NCBI GenBank assembly: GCA_964472505.1 | Contig: CAYYQW010000003.1 | Coordinates: 34,752 to 98,751, forward strand | Origin: JAYEIA01 sp964472505 | GTDB lineage: Bacteria > Bacteroidota > Bacteroidia > Bacteroidales > JAADGE01 | Direction: 5' to 3' | Length of the DNA: 64,000 bases | In this document: positions 26,770-35,748 of the stretch, piece by piece | How positions within the stretch are numbered: position 1 is the stretch's first letter | How the letters are laid out: the number at the start of each line of letters is the position of its first letter | The notes under the pieces: model-generated | What the model was told of the DNA's origin: nothing | Databases searched by the model: none | What the model saw: only the letters and a program-made list of their open reading frames with translations | Translations under genes and position numbers: made by a program

Positions 26770-27761
26770 ACAATTCCTTCTTTTAAAATATCGTGTATGT
26801 GAATTACACCTTTATAATCATTGTTTTTTGCAACAAGCAATTGTGTTATATTGTTTTTTTTCATCAGAAAAAAAGCTTCTACGGCCGTTGCTTTGGGGCT
26901 AATGGTTTTTGGGTTTTTACTCATAATTTCGGCTGCTTTAGTCTGTGGATTATGAAGCCTTTTTTGCAGCATTCTGCGTAAATCTCCGTCAGTTATTACG
27001 CCTTGTATCTCATTATTTTCGTTTACAACAGCCGTTGCGCCCAGGCGTTTTGATGAGATTTCCATAATTACTGCATCTACTGTATCCTTGGGGTTTACCG
27101 CCGGTTTTTCATTTTGGGTGTACAAATCGCTTACACGCAGATATAATTTTTTGCCGAGAGCACCGCCCGGATGATAGCGCGCAAAATCATGTTCGGTAAA
27201 GCCGCGTGCTTTCAAAAGGCTGACCGCCAGAGCATCACCCATAACCAATTGTGCCGTGGTACTTGAAGTGGGAGCCAGGTTATTGGGACAAGCCTCTTCG
27301 CTTACTTTCGCAAGCAGCACATAGTCCGCTTTTTTTGCAAGGTATGAGTTTTCTTCGGATGTCATGGCAATAATGCGGTTGCCGAACTGACGAATTAGCG
27401 GAAGCAACACTTTTATTTCAGGGGTGTTGCCGCTTTTGGAGAGGCAAAGCACAAGATCATCTTCCAGAATGATACCTAAATCGCCGTGGATGGCATCGGC
27501 CGCATGCATAAAAACAGCCGGAGTTCCGGTAGAATTTAAAGTGGCCGTAATTTTTTGAGCAATAATGGCGCTTTTGCCTATACCGGTTAATATCAGCCTG
27601 CCTTTGCTTTGATATATTTCTGCTACGGCTCCTGAAAAATCTCTATCAATGTAATTCAACAGGTTACCAATGGCTTCATACTCTCTTTTGACAGTATTTT
27701 GCGCCGTTTTTATAACATCCTCATGAAATATGGAATTTATTTCACTAAAGCTTTTTTCCAC
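26766..27761 (-). CDS. kdsD: KpsF/GutQ arabinose-5-phosphate isomerase
   Basis: This interconverts ribulose-5-phosphate and arabinose-5-phosphate, the first step to Kdo for lipopolysaccharide. The 331 residues comprise a SIS domain (ILTGIGKSAIIAQKITATL, then HAADAIHGDLGII and LCLSKSGNTPEI) followed by two CBS domains from about 210 on. The start codon is GTG at 27761. It is the first gene of the run that continues with tatC, holA and the rhomboid. A TACATTTG -7-like box lies on the minus strand at 27788-27795. Confidence 0.95.
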   Translation of the reverse strand: MEKSFSEINSIFHEDVIKTAQNTVKREYEAIGNLLNYIDRDFSGAVAEIYQSKGRLILTGIGKSAIIAQKITATLNSTGTPAVFMHAADAIHGDLGIILEDDLVLCLSKSGNTPEIKVLLPLIRQFGNRIIAMTSEENSYLAKKADYVLLAKVSEEACPNNLAPTSSTTAQLVMGDALAVSLLKARGFTEHDFARYHPGGALGKKLYLRVSDLYTQNEKPAVNPKDTVDAVIMEISSKRLGATAVVNENNEIQGVITDGDLRRMLQKRLHNPQTKAAEIMSKNPKTISPKATAVEAFFLMKKNNITQLLVAKNNDYKGVIHIHDILKEGIV

Positions 27762-27795
27762 AATAAAAATTATCTTAATTTAGCTTACAAATGTA

Positions 27796-28239
27796 AAAAT
27801 AAATATTCGGATGTCTGTTGATGTTTATAAATTTAATTTTTTTGTTAAAGGTTTTCTTATCTTAGGACAATTACTTGTTTTGTAAGAGAATAAAAATGCA
27901 GAAGTGTAAATTGAATATGTAAATTTACGGAAACATTTGTTTTGAATATTGTATTAGTTGTAATGTTGTTGATTGAAAATAGCGTACAAATCGGATTATA
28001 CGGAAAACTTTAAGTTTTTTATCATATCCAAACCGGGGGGCAGTACAGGCAGAATATCAAAAAACATCAAAAATTTAGATAAAAAATTCAAAAGAGAAGA
28101 CCATTATTGATTTTTTTAATATCTTTAACAAGTTGCTCTGCGAAAATTTGTCAAAAACAGTTATGGGCAACGGTTTGTTTTTATAATATGACAGCCGATC
28201 GCTATTGAAAAAGCGAGCGGCAATATCAGAAAATTATTT
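27796..28239. other. Divergent intergenic region between kdsD and recQ
   Basis: About 440 bases with no ORF and no repeat that I could match elsewhere in the window. It must hold the promoters of both flanking genes. Only the kdsD -7-like box at 27788-27795 was recognisable; no clean recQ promoter was found. Confidence 0.5.
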
Positions 28240-30432
28240 ATGAAAGTACAAGACAGTGAAATAAGAGAAGTATTGCGAAAGTACTTTGGTTTTACAAAGT
28301 TTAAAGGTGATCAGGAAGCCATTATTAAAAATGTTCTAAGCGGGCGAGATACTTTTGTACTCATGCCTACCGGTGGCGGTAAATCGCTCACCTATCAGCT
28401 CACCTCCTTACTTACGGAAGGTACCGCTATTGTAATATCTCCGCTGATTGCTCTAATGAAAAACCAAGTGGATGCCATGCGCGGCTTTGCAGAAGACCAA
28501 GGCGTAGCACATTTTATGAACTCTTCTTTGAGTAAAACTCAATTGCAGCAAGTAAAAAAAGATGTTCTGGCAGGAAGCACCCGCTTGCTTTATGTGGCGC
28601 CGGAATCTCTTACCAAAGAAGAGAATATTACTTTTCTTAAAGATGTGAAAATTTCTTTCTATGCCATTGACGAGGCGCATTGTATTTCGGAATGGGGCCA
28701 CGATTTTAGACCCGAATACCGAAGAATACGCCCGGTGATAGATCAGATACAGCGAGCACCCATTTTAGCGCTCACGGCTACGGCCACGCCTAAGGTACAA
28801 CACGACATAAGAAAAAATTTAGGTATTTTGGACAGTTCCGATGTATTTAAAGATTCTTTTTTCCGTCCGAATTTGTATTATGAAATTCGACCCAAAAGAG
28901 AACCCGAAAGCCAAATTATTAAATTTATACGTAATAATAAAGGTAAATCGGGAATCATTTATTGCCTGAGCCGCAAAAAGGTAGAAGAGCTGGCGGAAAC
29001 TTTACAAGTGAATGATATTAAAGCATTGCCCTACCATGCCGGCATGGATTCTGCCACACGCTCAAAACATCAGGATATGTTTCTGATGGAAGAAATTGAC
29101 GTGATAGTGGCAACCATTGCTTTTGGTATGGGGATAGATAAGCCCGATGTGCGTTTTGTAGTGCACTATGATATGCCCAAAAGTTTGGAAGGTTACTATC
29201 AAGAAACCGGCCGTGCCGGGCGCGACGGCGGCGAAGGTAAATGTATAACTTTCTACAGCTATAAAGACTTGCAAAAATTGGAGAAATTTATGCAGGGCAA
29301 ACCCGTAGCAGAACAAGAAATCGGAAAACAATTATTATTGGAAACCGTAGCTTACGCCGAAACGGCCATGTGCCGACCCAAAGTGTTGTTGAATTATTTT
29401 GGCGAAACGCTTGACAAGCCTTGTGGTAATTGCGACAATTGCCTTAACCCCAAGAAAAAATTTGAGGCGAAAGATTTAATTCTTACCATGATGAGCGTGG
29501 TGGACAGAGTAAAAGAACGCTATAAAGCTGATCATGTAGCCAATATATTGGCAGGGAAAGCCAGTTCTGCTATTAAGTCATTTAAACACAATGAAATAGA
29601 TGTGTTTGGAATAGGAAAAGAACACGATAAAAAATTATGGGATGCGGTTATCAGAACTGCTCTGGTTCGGCATCTGCTCGGAAAAGATATAGATAATTAC
29701 GGACTTTTAAAAATTACAAAAAAAGGAAGAGAGTTTATGGAGAACCCACACAGCATTGAAATGGCTGAAGATCATGATTATTCGCAGGAAGAGACCGACG
29801 AGGGAGAAGGCAAAACCATATCGGCAGGAGGCGGCGCCGGCGATCAAGAGTTGTTTAAACTGCTGAAATCTTTAAGGAAACAAGTCTCAAAAAAAATGGA
29901 CGTGCCGCCGTTTGTTATCTTTCAAGATCCTTCATTGGAAGAAATGGCTACGCGCTACCCGATAAATCATGCTGAACTTGAACGCATAACCGGCGTGGGC
30001 AAAGGAAAGGCTAAAAAATACGGAAATGAATTCGTAAGCCTGATTAAAGCCTATGTGGAAGAGAAGGAAATTGACCGCCCGGAAGATCTAGTAGTGAAGT
30101 CCATTGTGAGAAAATCCGGAGTGAAAGTTTTCATTATTCAAAGCATTGACCGCAAAGTAAATTTTGAGGACATAGCCCAATCCAAAGGCTTGACAATGGA
30201 AGAACTTTTGGATGAAATAGAGGCGATTATTAATTCCGGCACCAAACTCAATGTGGATTATTATGTTGAAAATGTATTGGATGAGGAAAATTTAGATATC
30301 ATTTATGACCATTTTTACGAATCGCAAACCGGAGATATCCGGGAGGCTGTGTCGGCTCTTGAGGAAGAGGGTTTTAATGAAGAAGAGATTCGCCTGGCAC
30401 GTATTAAATTTATTTCTGATATGGCTAATTAG
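28240..30432 (+). CDS. recQ: ATP-dependent DNA helicase RecQ
   Basis: This 3'-5' helicase of recombination and fork repair has 730 residues, which is longer than E. coli RecQ. Motif I is MPTGGGKSLTYQ and motif II is DEAHCISEWGHDFRPEY. The helicase C domain has YHAGMDSATRSKHQDMF and QETGRAGRDG. The zinc site runs CRPKVLLNYFGE...CGNCDNC. A winged-helix RQC domain and an HRDC domain (about 535-610, PPFVIFQDPSLEEMA) follow. The last 120 residues form an extra helix-turn-helix-like tail that is common in Bacteroidota RecQ. It ends at a shared terminator with infB. Confidence 0.97.
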   Translation: MKVQDSEIREVLRKYFGFTKFKGDQEAIIKNVLSGRDTFVLMPTGGGKSLTYQLTSLLTEGTAIVISPLIALMKNQVDAMRGFAEDQGVAHFMNSSLSKTQLQQVKKDVLAGSTRLLYVAPESLTKEENITFLKDVKISFYAIDEAHCISEWGHDFRPEYRRIRPVIDQIQRAPILALTATATPKVQHDIRKNLGILDSSDVFKDSFFRPNLYYEIRPKREPESQIIKFIRNNKGKSGIIYCLSRKKVEELAETLQVNDIKALPYHAGMDSATRSKHQDMFLMEEIDVIVATIAFGMGIDKPDVRFVVHYDMPKSLEGYYQETGRAGRDGGEGKCITFYSYKDLQKLEKFMQGKPVAEQEIGKQLLLETVAYAETAMCRPKVLLNYFGETLDKPCGNCDNCLNPKKKFEAKDLILTMMSVVDRVKERYKADHVANILAGKASSAIKSFKHNEIDVFGIGKEHDKKLWDAVIRTALVRHLLGKDIDNYGLLKITKKGREFMENPHSIEMAEDHDYSQEETDEGEGKTISAGGGAGDQELFKLLKSLRKQVSKKMDVPPFVIFQDPSLEEMATRYPINHAELERITGVGKGKAKKYGNEFVSLIKAYVEEKEIDRPEDLVVKSIVRKSGVKVFIIQSIDRKVNFEDIAQSKGLTMEELLDEIEAIINSGTKLNVDYYVENVLDEENLDIIYDHFYESQTGDIREAVSALEEEGFNEEEIRLARIKFISDMAN

Positions 30433-30502
30433 AACCGGACAACAGAAATTTAAACGCTTTCAGGTTTACGATGTTTGGTTTATTTTGTCAAACAACTGCT
30501 AC

Positions 30503-30537
30503 AAAAAAAGCCTGCCGAATATTCGGCAGGCTTTTTT
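30503..30537. terminator. Bidirectional terminator between recQ and infB
   Basis: A perfect 12-base stem (AGCCTGCCGAAT with ATTCGGCAGGCT) is bordered by seven A residues on one side and six T residues on the other. It can terminate both convergent transcripts. Confidence 0.92.
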
Positions 30538-30554
30538 ATAGCTTTGAAATCTTA

Positions 30555-33500
30555 TTAATCTAATTTTTTGGCAACTTCTATTTCTACAAACGATTCAATA
30601 ATATCGTCTTTTTTAATGTCATTGAAATTTTCTATACTAAGGCCGCATTCATAGCCTTTGGGTACTTCTTTTACATCGTCTTTGAAGCGCTTGAGGGTGT
30701 CAATTTCTCCGGTGTAAACAACTATGCCGTCACGAATGATTCTGATTTTGTCTTTACGGCTGATTTTGCCGTCCATTACATAACAACCGGCAATGGCGCC
30801 TACTTTGGATATTTTGAATACTTCGCGTACTTCTAAGGTAGATTTAATTTCCTCTTTAATCTCGGGTGAAAGCATGCCTTCCATAGCTGCTCGCAGCTCT
30901 GCAATGGCGTCGTAAATAACGGAGTAAGTACGAATGTCAATTTCTTCCTGTTCGGCGAGTTTACGCGCTCCAAGCGAAGGCCGAATTTGGAAACCGATAA
31001 TTACCGCATCGGATGCAGCGGCAAGGTTTACATCAGCTTCGGTGATTTGTCCTACGCCTTTGTGGATTATGTTCACTTGTATTTCTTCTGTGGATTGTTT
31101 AATGAATGAATCTGCCAAGGCTTCGCTTGAACCGATTACATCACTTTTAATAACCACATTCAATTCTTTGAAGTTTCCTATTTTTATGCGGCGTCCGATT
31201 TCGTCAAGCGTAATGTGCTTACGAGTTCTGAGACTTTGTTCTCGTTTAAGACGTCCGTATTTTTGTGCCAAATCTCGGGCATCGCGTTCACTTTCCATAA
31301 CTTTAAACGGATCGCCGGCAATAGGTGCACCGTTAAGCCCTAATACCATAACCGGTTCTGATGGGCCGGCTTTTTTTATTTCTGTGTCTCGTTCGTTGTA
31401 CATGGCTTTTACGCGGCCTGAGAAAGCTCCGGAACGAATAATGTCACCTTGTTTCAGTGTTCCTGATTCAATAAGTATGGTCGCTACATAACCTCGTCCT
31501 TTATCCAGTTGGGCTTCAATAACTGTTCCTTCTGCATTTTTATCCGGGTTGGCTTTCAGTTCCAATACTTCTGCAGCAAGAAGGACTTCTTCCAGTAATT
31601 GGTCCACGTTTTGGCCTTTTAAAGCTGAGATATCTACCGATTGGTATTTCCCGCCCCATTCTTCAACCAGCAGATTACGCTCGGCAAGTTGTTGTTTAAT
31701 TTTTTGAGGGTCGGCTCCCGGTTTATCAATTTTATTGATGGCAAAAATCATGGGAACATCGGCTGCTCTTGTATGGCTTATAGCCTCATCGGTTTGGGGC
31801 ATGATATCGTCATCGGCCGCAATAATGATAATGGCCAAGTCGGTAACTTTTGCACCTCTGGCACGCATGGCTGTAAAGGCTTCGTGACCGGGAGTATCTA
31901 AGAAAGTAATGGATCTTTCTTCATCAATTTTTACATTGTATGCGCCGATATGCTGTGTTATACCTCCGGCTTCTCCGGCTATTACGTTTGTTTTTCTTAC
32001 AAAGTCGAGCAAAGACGTTTTTCCGTGATCCACATGACCCATTACGGTAACAATTGGCGACCGCGGAAGAAGTTTTGATTCGTCCACTTCCTCGGGTTCT
32101 TCATCGGATTGTCTTTCTTCAATACTTACGAATTCAGCTTCCATACCAAATTCTTCTACAACAATGGAAATTGTATCTGCATCCAGCCTTTGGTTTATGG
32201 CCACCATTTTACCAAGGTCGAAACATTTCTTAATAATTTCGTTTACACTCACTTCCATGAGGTTGGCCAGCTCATTTGCAGAGATAAACTCAGTAACTTC
32301 TAATGTTTTTGCATTTTCAATTTCCTGCTCCTTCTGTATATCGCGTTGTATTTGTTGTTTTTCACGTTTTTTCTTTCTGTTTTTGGCTCCCGTTGATTGT
32401 TTGCTGCCTTTTTTCTCAAGTTTGGCAAGTGTTTCGTTGATCTTTTTGTTAATGTCCTCTTCTTTTATTTCGGGGCGCTTGCTTCTGCGGGTATCCTTTT
32501 TACGCGAATCTTTCTTTGAGTCTTTTGTTTTTGCTCCTTTTGAGCGGTCGCTGTTATTATTAACAACTTGTTTTTTGATGCGTTTTCTTTTCTTACGCTT
32601 TTTGGGTTTCTTTTTCTCCTCTTCCAAGTTGATTTTGCCAACTACGGTTGGGCCGCTTAGTTTATCTACTTTTGTGGCGATGAAGTCTTTATCCTCTTTG
32701 CTTTCTTTTTGGTCTTTATCGGCGGAATCTTCCGGTTCTTTTTCAGAGCTTGTTTCTGCTTCTTCTTTCGTTTCTTTTTCAGAGCTTTTTTGGGCATCGG
32801 CTTTACGCTGTTCCTCTGTAGCTTTGCGTTCTTCCCGATCCTTTTTTAATTGCTCTTTGCTTTTTTTCTTTGGGCGGGTTTTTTGATTCAATGAATCTAA
32901 ATCAATGCGGTCAATAATATTCAATCCTTTATTTTTTTCAGTACTTATTTCTGTTTTGTCGGAAATATCTACTTTTTCCGGGCTTATATCTTCTTTTTTG
33001 GCGGGTTCTTCCGACTTAGTTTCTTCTTTTTCTGCTTTAGCCGTTTCTTCTTCTTTTGGTGTTACGGTTTTGGGCGTTTCAGTTTTCTTTTTGCTTACGT
33101 CTTTTTCTTCCGCCTCTTTTTTCTCAGCTTGAAGGTCTTTGCTTTCTGTTTTTTCCTTTTTGGGTTTTTCTTTTTTCGCTTCTTCCTTGTTTTCTTTCTT
33201 TTGGGCTTTGGCTGCTTCCTTTTTCTTGTCTTCTAAATCAATTTTATCGACAATTTGCGGGCCTTTAAGCTTGGGCTTGTCCGTAGTAAGTTCTTCCGTT
33301 TCTTTTTCGGCTTTTTTTGAAGTTTTTTCAGACTCTTTTTTGGAGCTTTCTTCTTTTTCAGACTTTTTCTCTTGGGCAGAAACAATTTCTTGCTCGTTTT
33401 CTTCTGCTTCCTTTTCAAGTCTTTCTTTTTCTGCTTCTTGTTTGCTGCTAAGCTTGGTGCTTATTTTTTCGGATTCTTTCTTGGCGTCTTTATCCGAACT

Positions 33501-33662
33501 GAATTCTTGCAGCAGAATTTGATAGTCATCGGGCGATATGCGCACATTGGGCCGTGCTTTTACATCTTTGCCTTTTTTTTGCAAATACTCTGCCAGATGG
33601 CTTAACCCAACGTTGAGCTCACGTGCAACTTGACTTAATCTTTTGCTATCTTTACCAGCCAT
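30555..33662 (-). CDS. infB: Translation initiation factor IF-2
   Basis: This GTPase places initiator tRNA on the ribosome. It has 1035 residues. An IF2_N-like helical start (SQVARELNVGLSHLAEYLQ) is followed by a very long Lys/Glu-rich low-complexity arm (about 60-450), a second IF2_N module (FISANELANLMEVSVNEIIKK) and the G domain. The G domain has G1 GHVDHGKTS, G3 DTPGHEAF and G4 NKID, with domains II-IV after it. It is the last gene of the rimP-nusA-infB operon, 155 bases after nusA. Confidence 0.98.
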   Translation of the reverse strand: MAGKDSKRLSQVARELNVGLSHLAEYLQKKGKDVKARPNVRISPDDYQILLQEFSSDKDAKKESEKISTKLSSKQEAEKERLEKEAEENEQEIVSAQEKKSEKEESSKKESEKTSKKAEKETEELTTDKPKLKGPQIVDKIDLEDKKKEAAKAQKKENKEEAKKEKPKKEKTESKDLQAEKKEAEEKDVSKKKTETPKTVTPKEEETAKAEKEETKSEEPAKKEDISPEKVDISDKTEISTEKNKGLNIIDRIDLDSLNQKTRPKKKSKEQLKKDREERKATEEQRKADAQKSSEKETKEEAETSSEKEPEDSADKDQKESKEDKDFIATKVDKLSGPTVVGKINLEEEKKKPKKRKKRKRIKKQVVNNNSDRSKGAKTKDSKKDSRKKDTRRSKRPEIKEEDINKKINETLAKLEKKGSKQSTGAKNRKKKREKQQIQRDIQKEQEIENAKTLEVTEFISANELANLMEVSVNEIIKKCFDLGKMVAINQRLDADTISIVVEEFGMEAEFVSIEERQSDEEPEEVDESKLLPRSPIVTVMGHVDHGKTSLLDFVRKTNVIAGEAGGITQHIGAYNVKIDEERSITFLDTPGHEAFTAMRARGAKVTDLAIIIIAADDDIMPQTDEAISHTRAADVPMIFAINKIDKPGADPQKIKQQLAERNLLVEEWGGKYQSVDISALKGQNVDQLLEEVLLAAEVLELKANPDKNAEGTVIEAQLDKGRGYVATILIESGTLKQGDIIRSGAFSGRVKAMYNERDTEIKKAGPSEPVMVLGLNGAPIAGDPFKVMESERDARDLAQKYGRLKREQSLRTRKHITLDEIGRRIKIGNFKELNVVIKSDVIGSSEALADSFIKQSTEEIQVNIIHKGVGQITEADVNLAAASDAVIIGFQIRPSLGARKLAEQEEIDIRTYSVIYDAIAELRAAMEGMLSPEIKEEIKSTLEVREVFKISKVGAIAGCYVMDGKISRKDKIRIIRDGIVVYTGEIDTLKRFKDDVKEVPKGYECGLSIENFNDIKKDDIIESFVEIEVAKKLD

Positions 33663-33817
33663 ATTGTAATTCCCGGTTTATTTTAATCGAATTTTATAAT
33701 TCTGTCGCCGAATTTTCGGCAATATTAACATATTTTTTTTCTTCTTAAAAGTATTTAACAGTATGTTTCAAATTCTTTTGCATAATGTCAAAACTCCATA
33801 ACTCAAAACAGAATGAG

Positions 33818-35098
33818 TTATTCTTCAGTATCGTCTTGTTTTTCAGATTCTTCCGTTTCTTCAAATTCGCTTTTGAAAATATTCAAAACAAAATCAACGG
33901 TTTCCTCTTCCAAATCGGTGCGTTTAATCAAATCTTCGCGCGGAATGGCGAGTACATTTTTTGCGGTATCGCATCCTATATTTATGAACGTTTCCAATAC
34001 CCATTCATCAATTTCATCGGTGAATTCCATTAAGGGTACATCTTCTTCTGTCAACATTTCTTCGTTGTCACGCAATACATCTATTTCATATCCGGTAAGG
34101 CGCATGGCAAGTTTTATGTTGTTGCCGCCTCGTCCGATGGCTTTTGAAACTTCATCGGGGTCCAGATATACCTGAGCGCTTTTATTTTTTTCGTCAATAA
34201 CGATGTTATTGATTTTAGCGGGGCTTAATGAGCGGCGAATGTAGAGTTGAGTATTGGCGGAATAGTTTATAACGTCAATATTTTCATTTCTCAGCTCGCG
34301 TACAATCCCGTGTATTCTGGAGCCTTTCATGCCTACGCATGCGCCAACGGGGTCAATGCGCTCGTCATAAGATTCTACGGCAATTTTGGCTCGTTCGCCG
34401 GCTATGCGCACTACTTTTTTTATGGTAATGAGGCCGTCTGCAATTTCGGGCACTTCAAACTCAAAGAGCCTTTCTAAAAACAGGGGAGAGGTTCTGGAAA
34501 TGGTAATTATCGGGTTGTTATTTTTTATGCTGACATCACTGATAACTGCTCGAAGCGTATCGCCTTTTCGAAAATAGTCCGAAGGTATTTGTTCGGTTTT
34601 CGGAAGGATTAATTCTGTTTCATCGTCATCGAGTACCAATATTTCCTTTTTCCAAACTTGGTAAACTTCTCCGTTTATAATTTCTCCGATACGTTCTTTG
34701 TAGGCTTTAAAGATGTTTTCGCGTTCTAAAAGAAGTATGGTGGAAGTGAGGTTTTGCCTGAGGGTAAGAATGGATCGTCGGCCAAAGTCTTCCGGTTTTA
34801 CTTCGTCGGCAAATTCTTCGCCCACTTCATAATCGTTGTCAATTTTTCGTGCTTCCGACAGGGAAATCTGAAAGTTAGGATCTTCTACTTCTCCGTCTTC
34901 CACTACCTCACGGTTTCTCCAAATCTCAAAGTCACCTTTGTCTATGTTGATGATTATATCGAAGTTTTCATCGGTTCCGTACTGTTTTGTCAGCATATTC
35001 CGAAAAACATCTTCCAACACTCGCATCATGGTCGGGCGATCAATGTCTTTGAACTCTTTAAAGTCTGAAAAAGTATCTCTTAAGTTTAAGCTTTCCAT
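33818..35098 (-). CDS. nusA: Transcription termination/antitermination factor NusA
   Basis: NusA binds RNA polymerase and modulates pausing, termination and rRNA antitermination. The 426-residue protein has an N-terminal polymerase-binding domain, an S1 domain (about 135-200), two KH domains (GACVGMKGSRIHGIVRELR and AIGRGGNNIKLAMRLTGYEIDV) and an acidic C-terminus ending EESEKQDDTEE. It starts 11 bases after rimP. Confidence 0.97.
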   Translation of the reverse strand: MESLNLRDTFSDFKEFKDIDRPTMMRVLEDVFRNMLTKQYGTDENFDIIINIDKGDFEIWRNREVVEDGEVEDPNFQISLSEARKIDNDYEVGEEFADEVKPEDFGRRSILTLRQNLTSTILLLERENIFKAYKERIGEIINGEVYQVWKKEILVLDDDETELILPKTEQIPSDYFRKGDTLRAVISDVSIKNNNPIITISRTSPLFLERLFEFEVPEIADGLITIKKVVRIAGERAKIAVESYDERIDPVGACVGMKGSRIHGIVRELRNENIDVINYSANTQLYIRRSLSPAKINNIVIDEKNKSAQVYLDPDEVSKAIGRGGNNIKLAMRLTGYEIDVLRDNEEMLTEEDVPLMEFTDEIDEWVLETFINIGCDTAKNVLAIPREDLIKRTDLEEETVDFVLNIFKSEFEETEESEKQDDTEE

Positions 35099-35109
35099 TG
35101 TATTTTATA

Positions 35110-35565
35110 TTAAAACGACAGAATTGGTTTTGCTGTTTTTATTTCCTCAAAATCAATCGTCTCTTTTATTGTTTCTTTTTGTTTTTTCTTAAAAATTTCA
35201 ATGCTTATTTCTGTGTCTTTTACTTCTATAAGTTTTCCTCGGGTACGTTTACCGTTGGTTTTTACTATTTTTATTTCCGTTCCCAAGGCTTTTTGGTATT
35301 GCTCTTTAACTTTAAAAGGATTAGTGAGCCCGGCCGAGGAAACAGTTAATTCATAATTTTCAATATCCTGATCAAACTGTTGTTTAAATGCTTTGTTCAC
35401 TGCTGTGCAATCATCAACCGAAATGCCGTCAAAAGCATCCAGCCATATATTGATGTTATTATTGGATGAAATATTTATATCTACCAGAAAGGTTTTTTTA
35501 TCCCTAAAGGGTTTTGTGCTGATGATTTCTTTTGTAACTTGCTGTATTTCTTTTAGTTCAATCAT
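35110..35565 (-). CDS. rimP: Ribosome maturation factor RimP
   Basis: RimP assists assembly of the small ribosomal subunit. It has 151 residues, with the N-terminal domain containing DAFDGISVDDCTAVNKAF and ELTVSSAGLTNPFK, the hallmark of the family, and a small C-terminal Sm-like barrel (KTNGKRTRGKLIEVKDTEI). It is the first gene of the conserved rimP-nusA-infB order. The leader contains a promoter and a stable hairpin. Confidence 0.95.
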   Translation of the reverse strand: MIELKEIQQVTKEIISTKPFRDKKTFLVDINISSNNNINIWLDAFDGISVDDCTAVNKAFKQQFDQDIENYELTVSSAGLTNPFKVKEQYQKALGTEIKIVKTNGKRTRGKLIEVKDTEISIEIFKKKQKETIKETIDFEEIKTAKPILSF

Positions 35566-35582
35566 GTATATTTAATAAAACA

Positions 35583-35601
35583 GGGGACTTTCATAGTCCC
35601 C
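35583..35601 (-). promoter_or_regulatory. Leader hairpin ahead of rimP
   Basis: A 7-base perfect stem (GGGGACT with AGTCCCC, loop of five) lies in the untranslated leader, about 20 bases after the expected start site and 17 bases before the rimP ATG. It is followed on the minus strand by TGTTTTATT. It could be an attenuator, a protein-binding site or a remnant terminator of the upstream receptor gene. Confidence 0.55.
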
Positions 35602-35629
35602 CGGTTACGTTATTTAAACATTCCGGCTG

Positions 35630-35660
35630 CAAAGATACGTAATAAAGTTTTAATTATCAA
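35630..35660 (-). promoter_or_regulatory. Promoter of the rimP-nusA-infB operon
   Basis: On the minus strand, TTG at 35660-35658 and TATCTTTG at 35637-35630 are separated by 20 bases, close to the Bacteroidota consensus. The expected start lies near 35623, giving a leader of about 58 bases. Confidence 0.7.
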
Positions 35661-35748
35661 CAGTAAAAGTAAAAAAGCGAAAATTTAGCCGGTTAGTTCA
35701 TCTTTCGGCTGTTAGCATATAAGGTGTTGTATCTAAACTGCCTTCGTA

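Noticed and set aside
32164..33522. Long plus-strand frames inside infB
   Set aside because: They are mirror frames of the Lys/Glu-rich IF-2 arm, giving Ser/Phe/Leu-rich nonsense; infB itself is certain.
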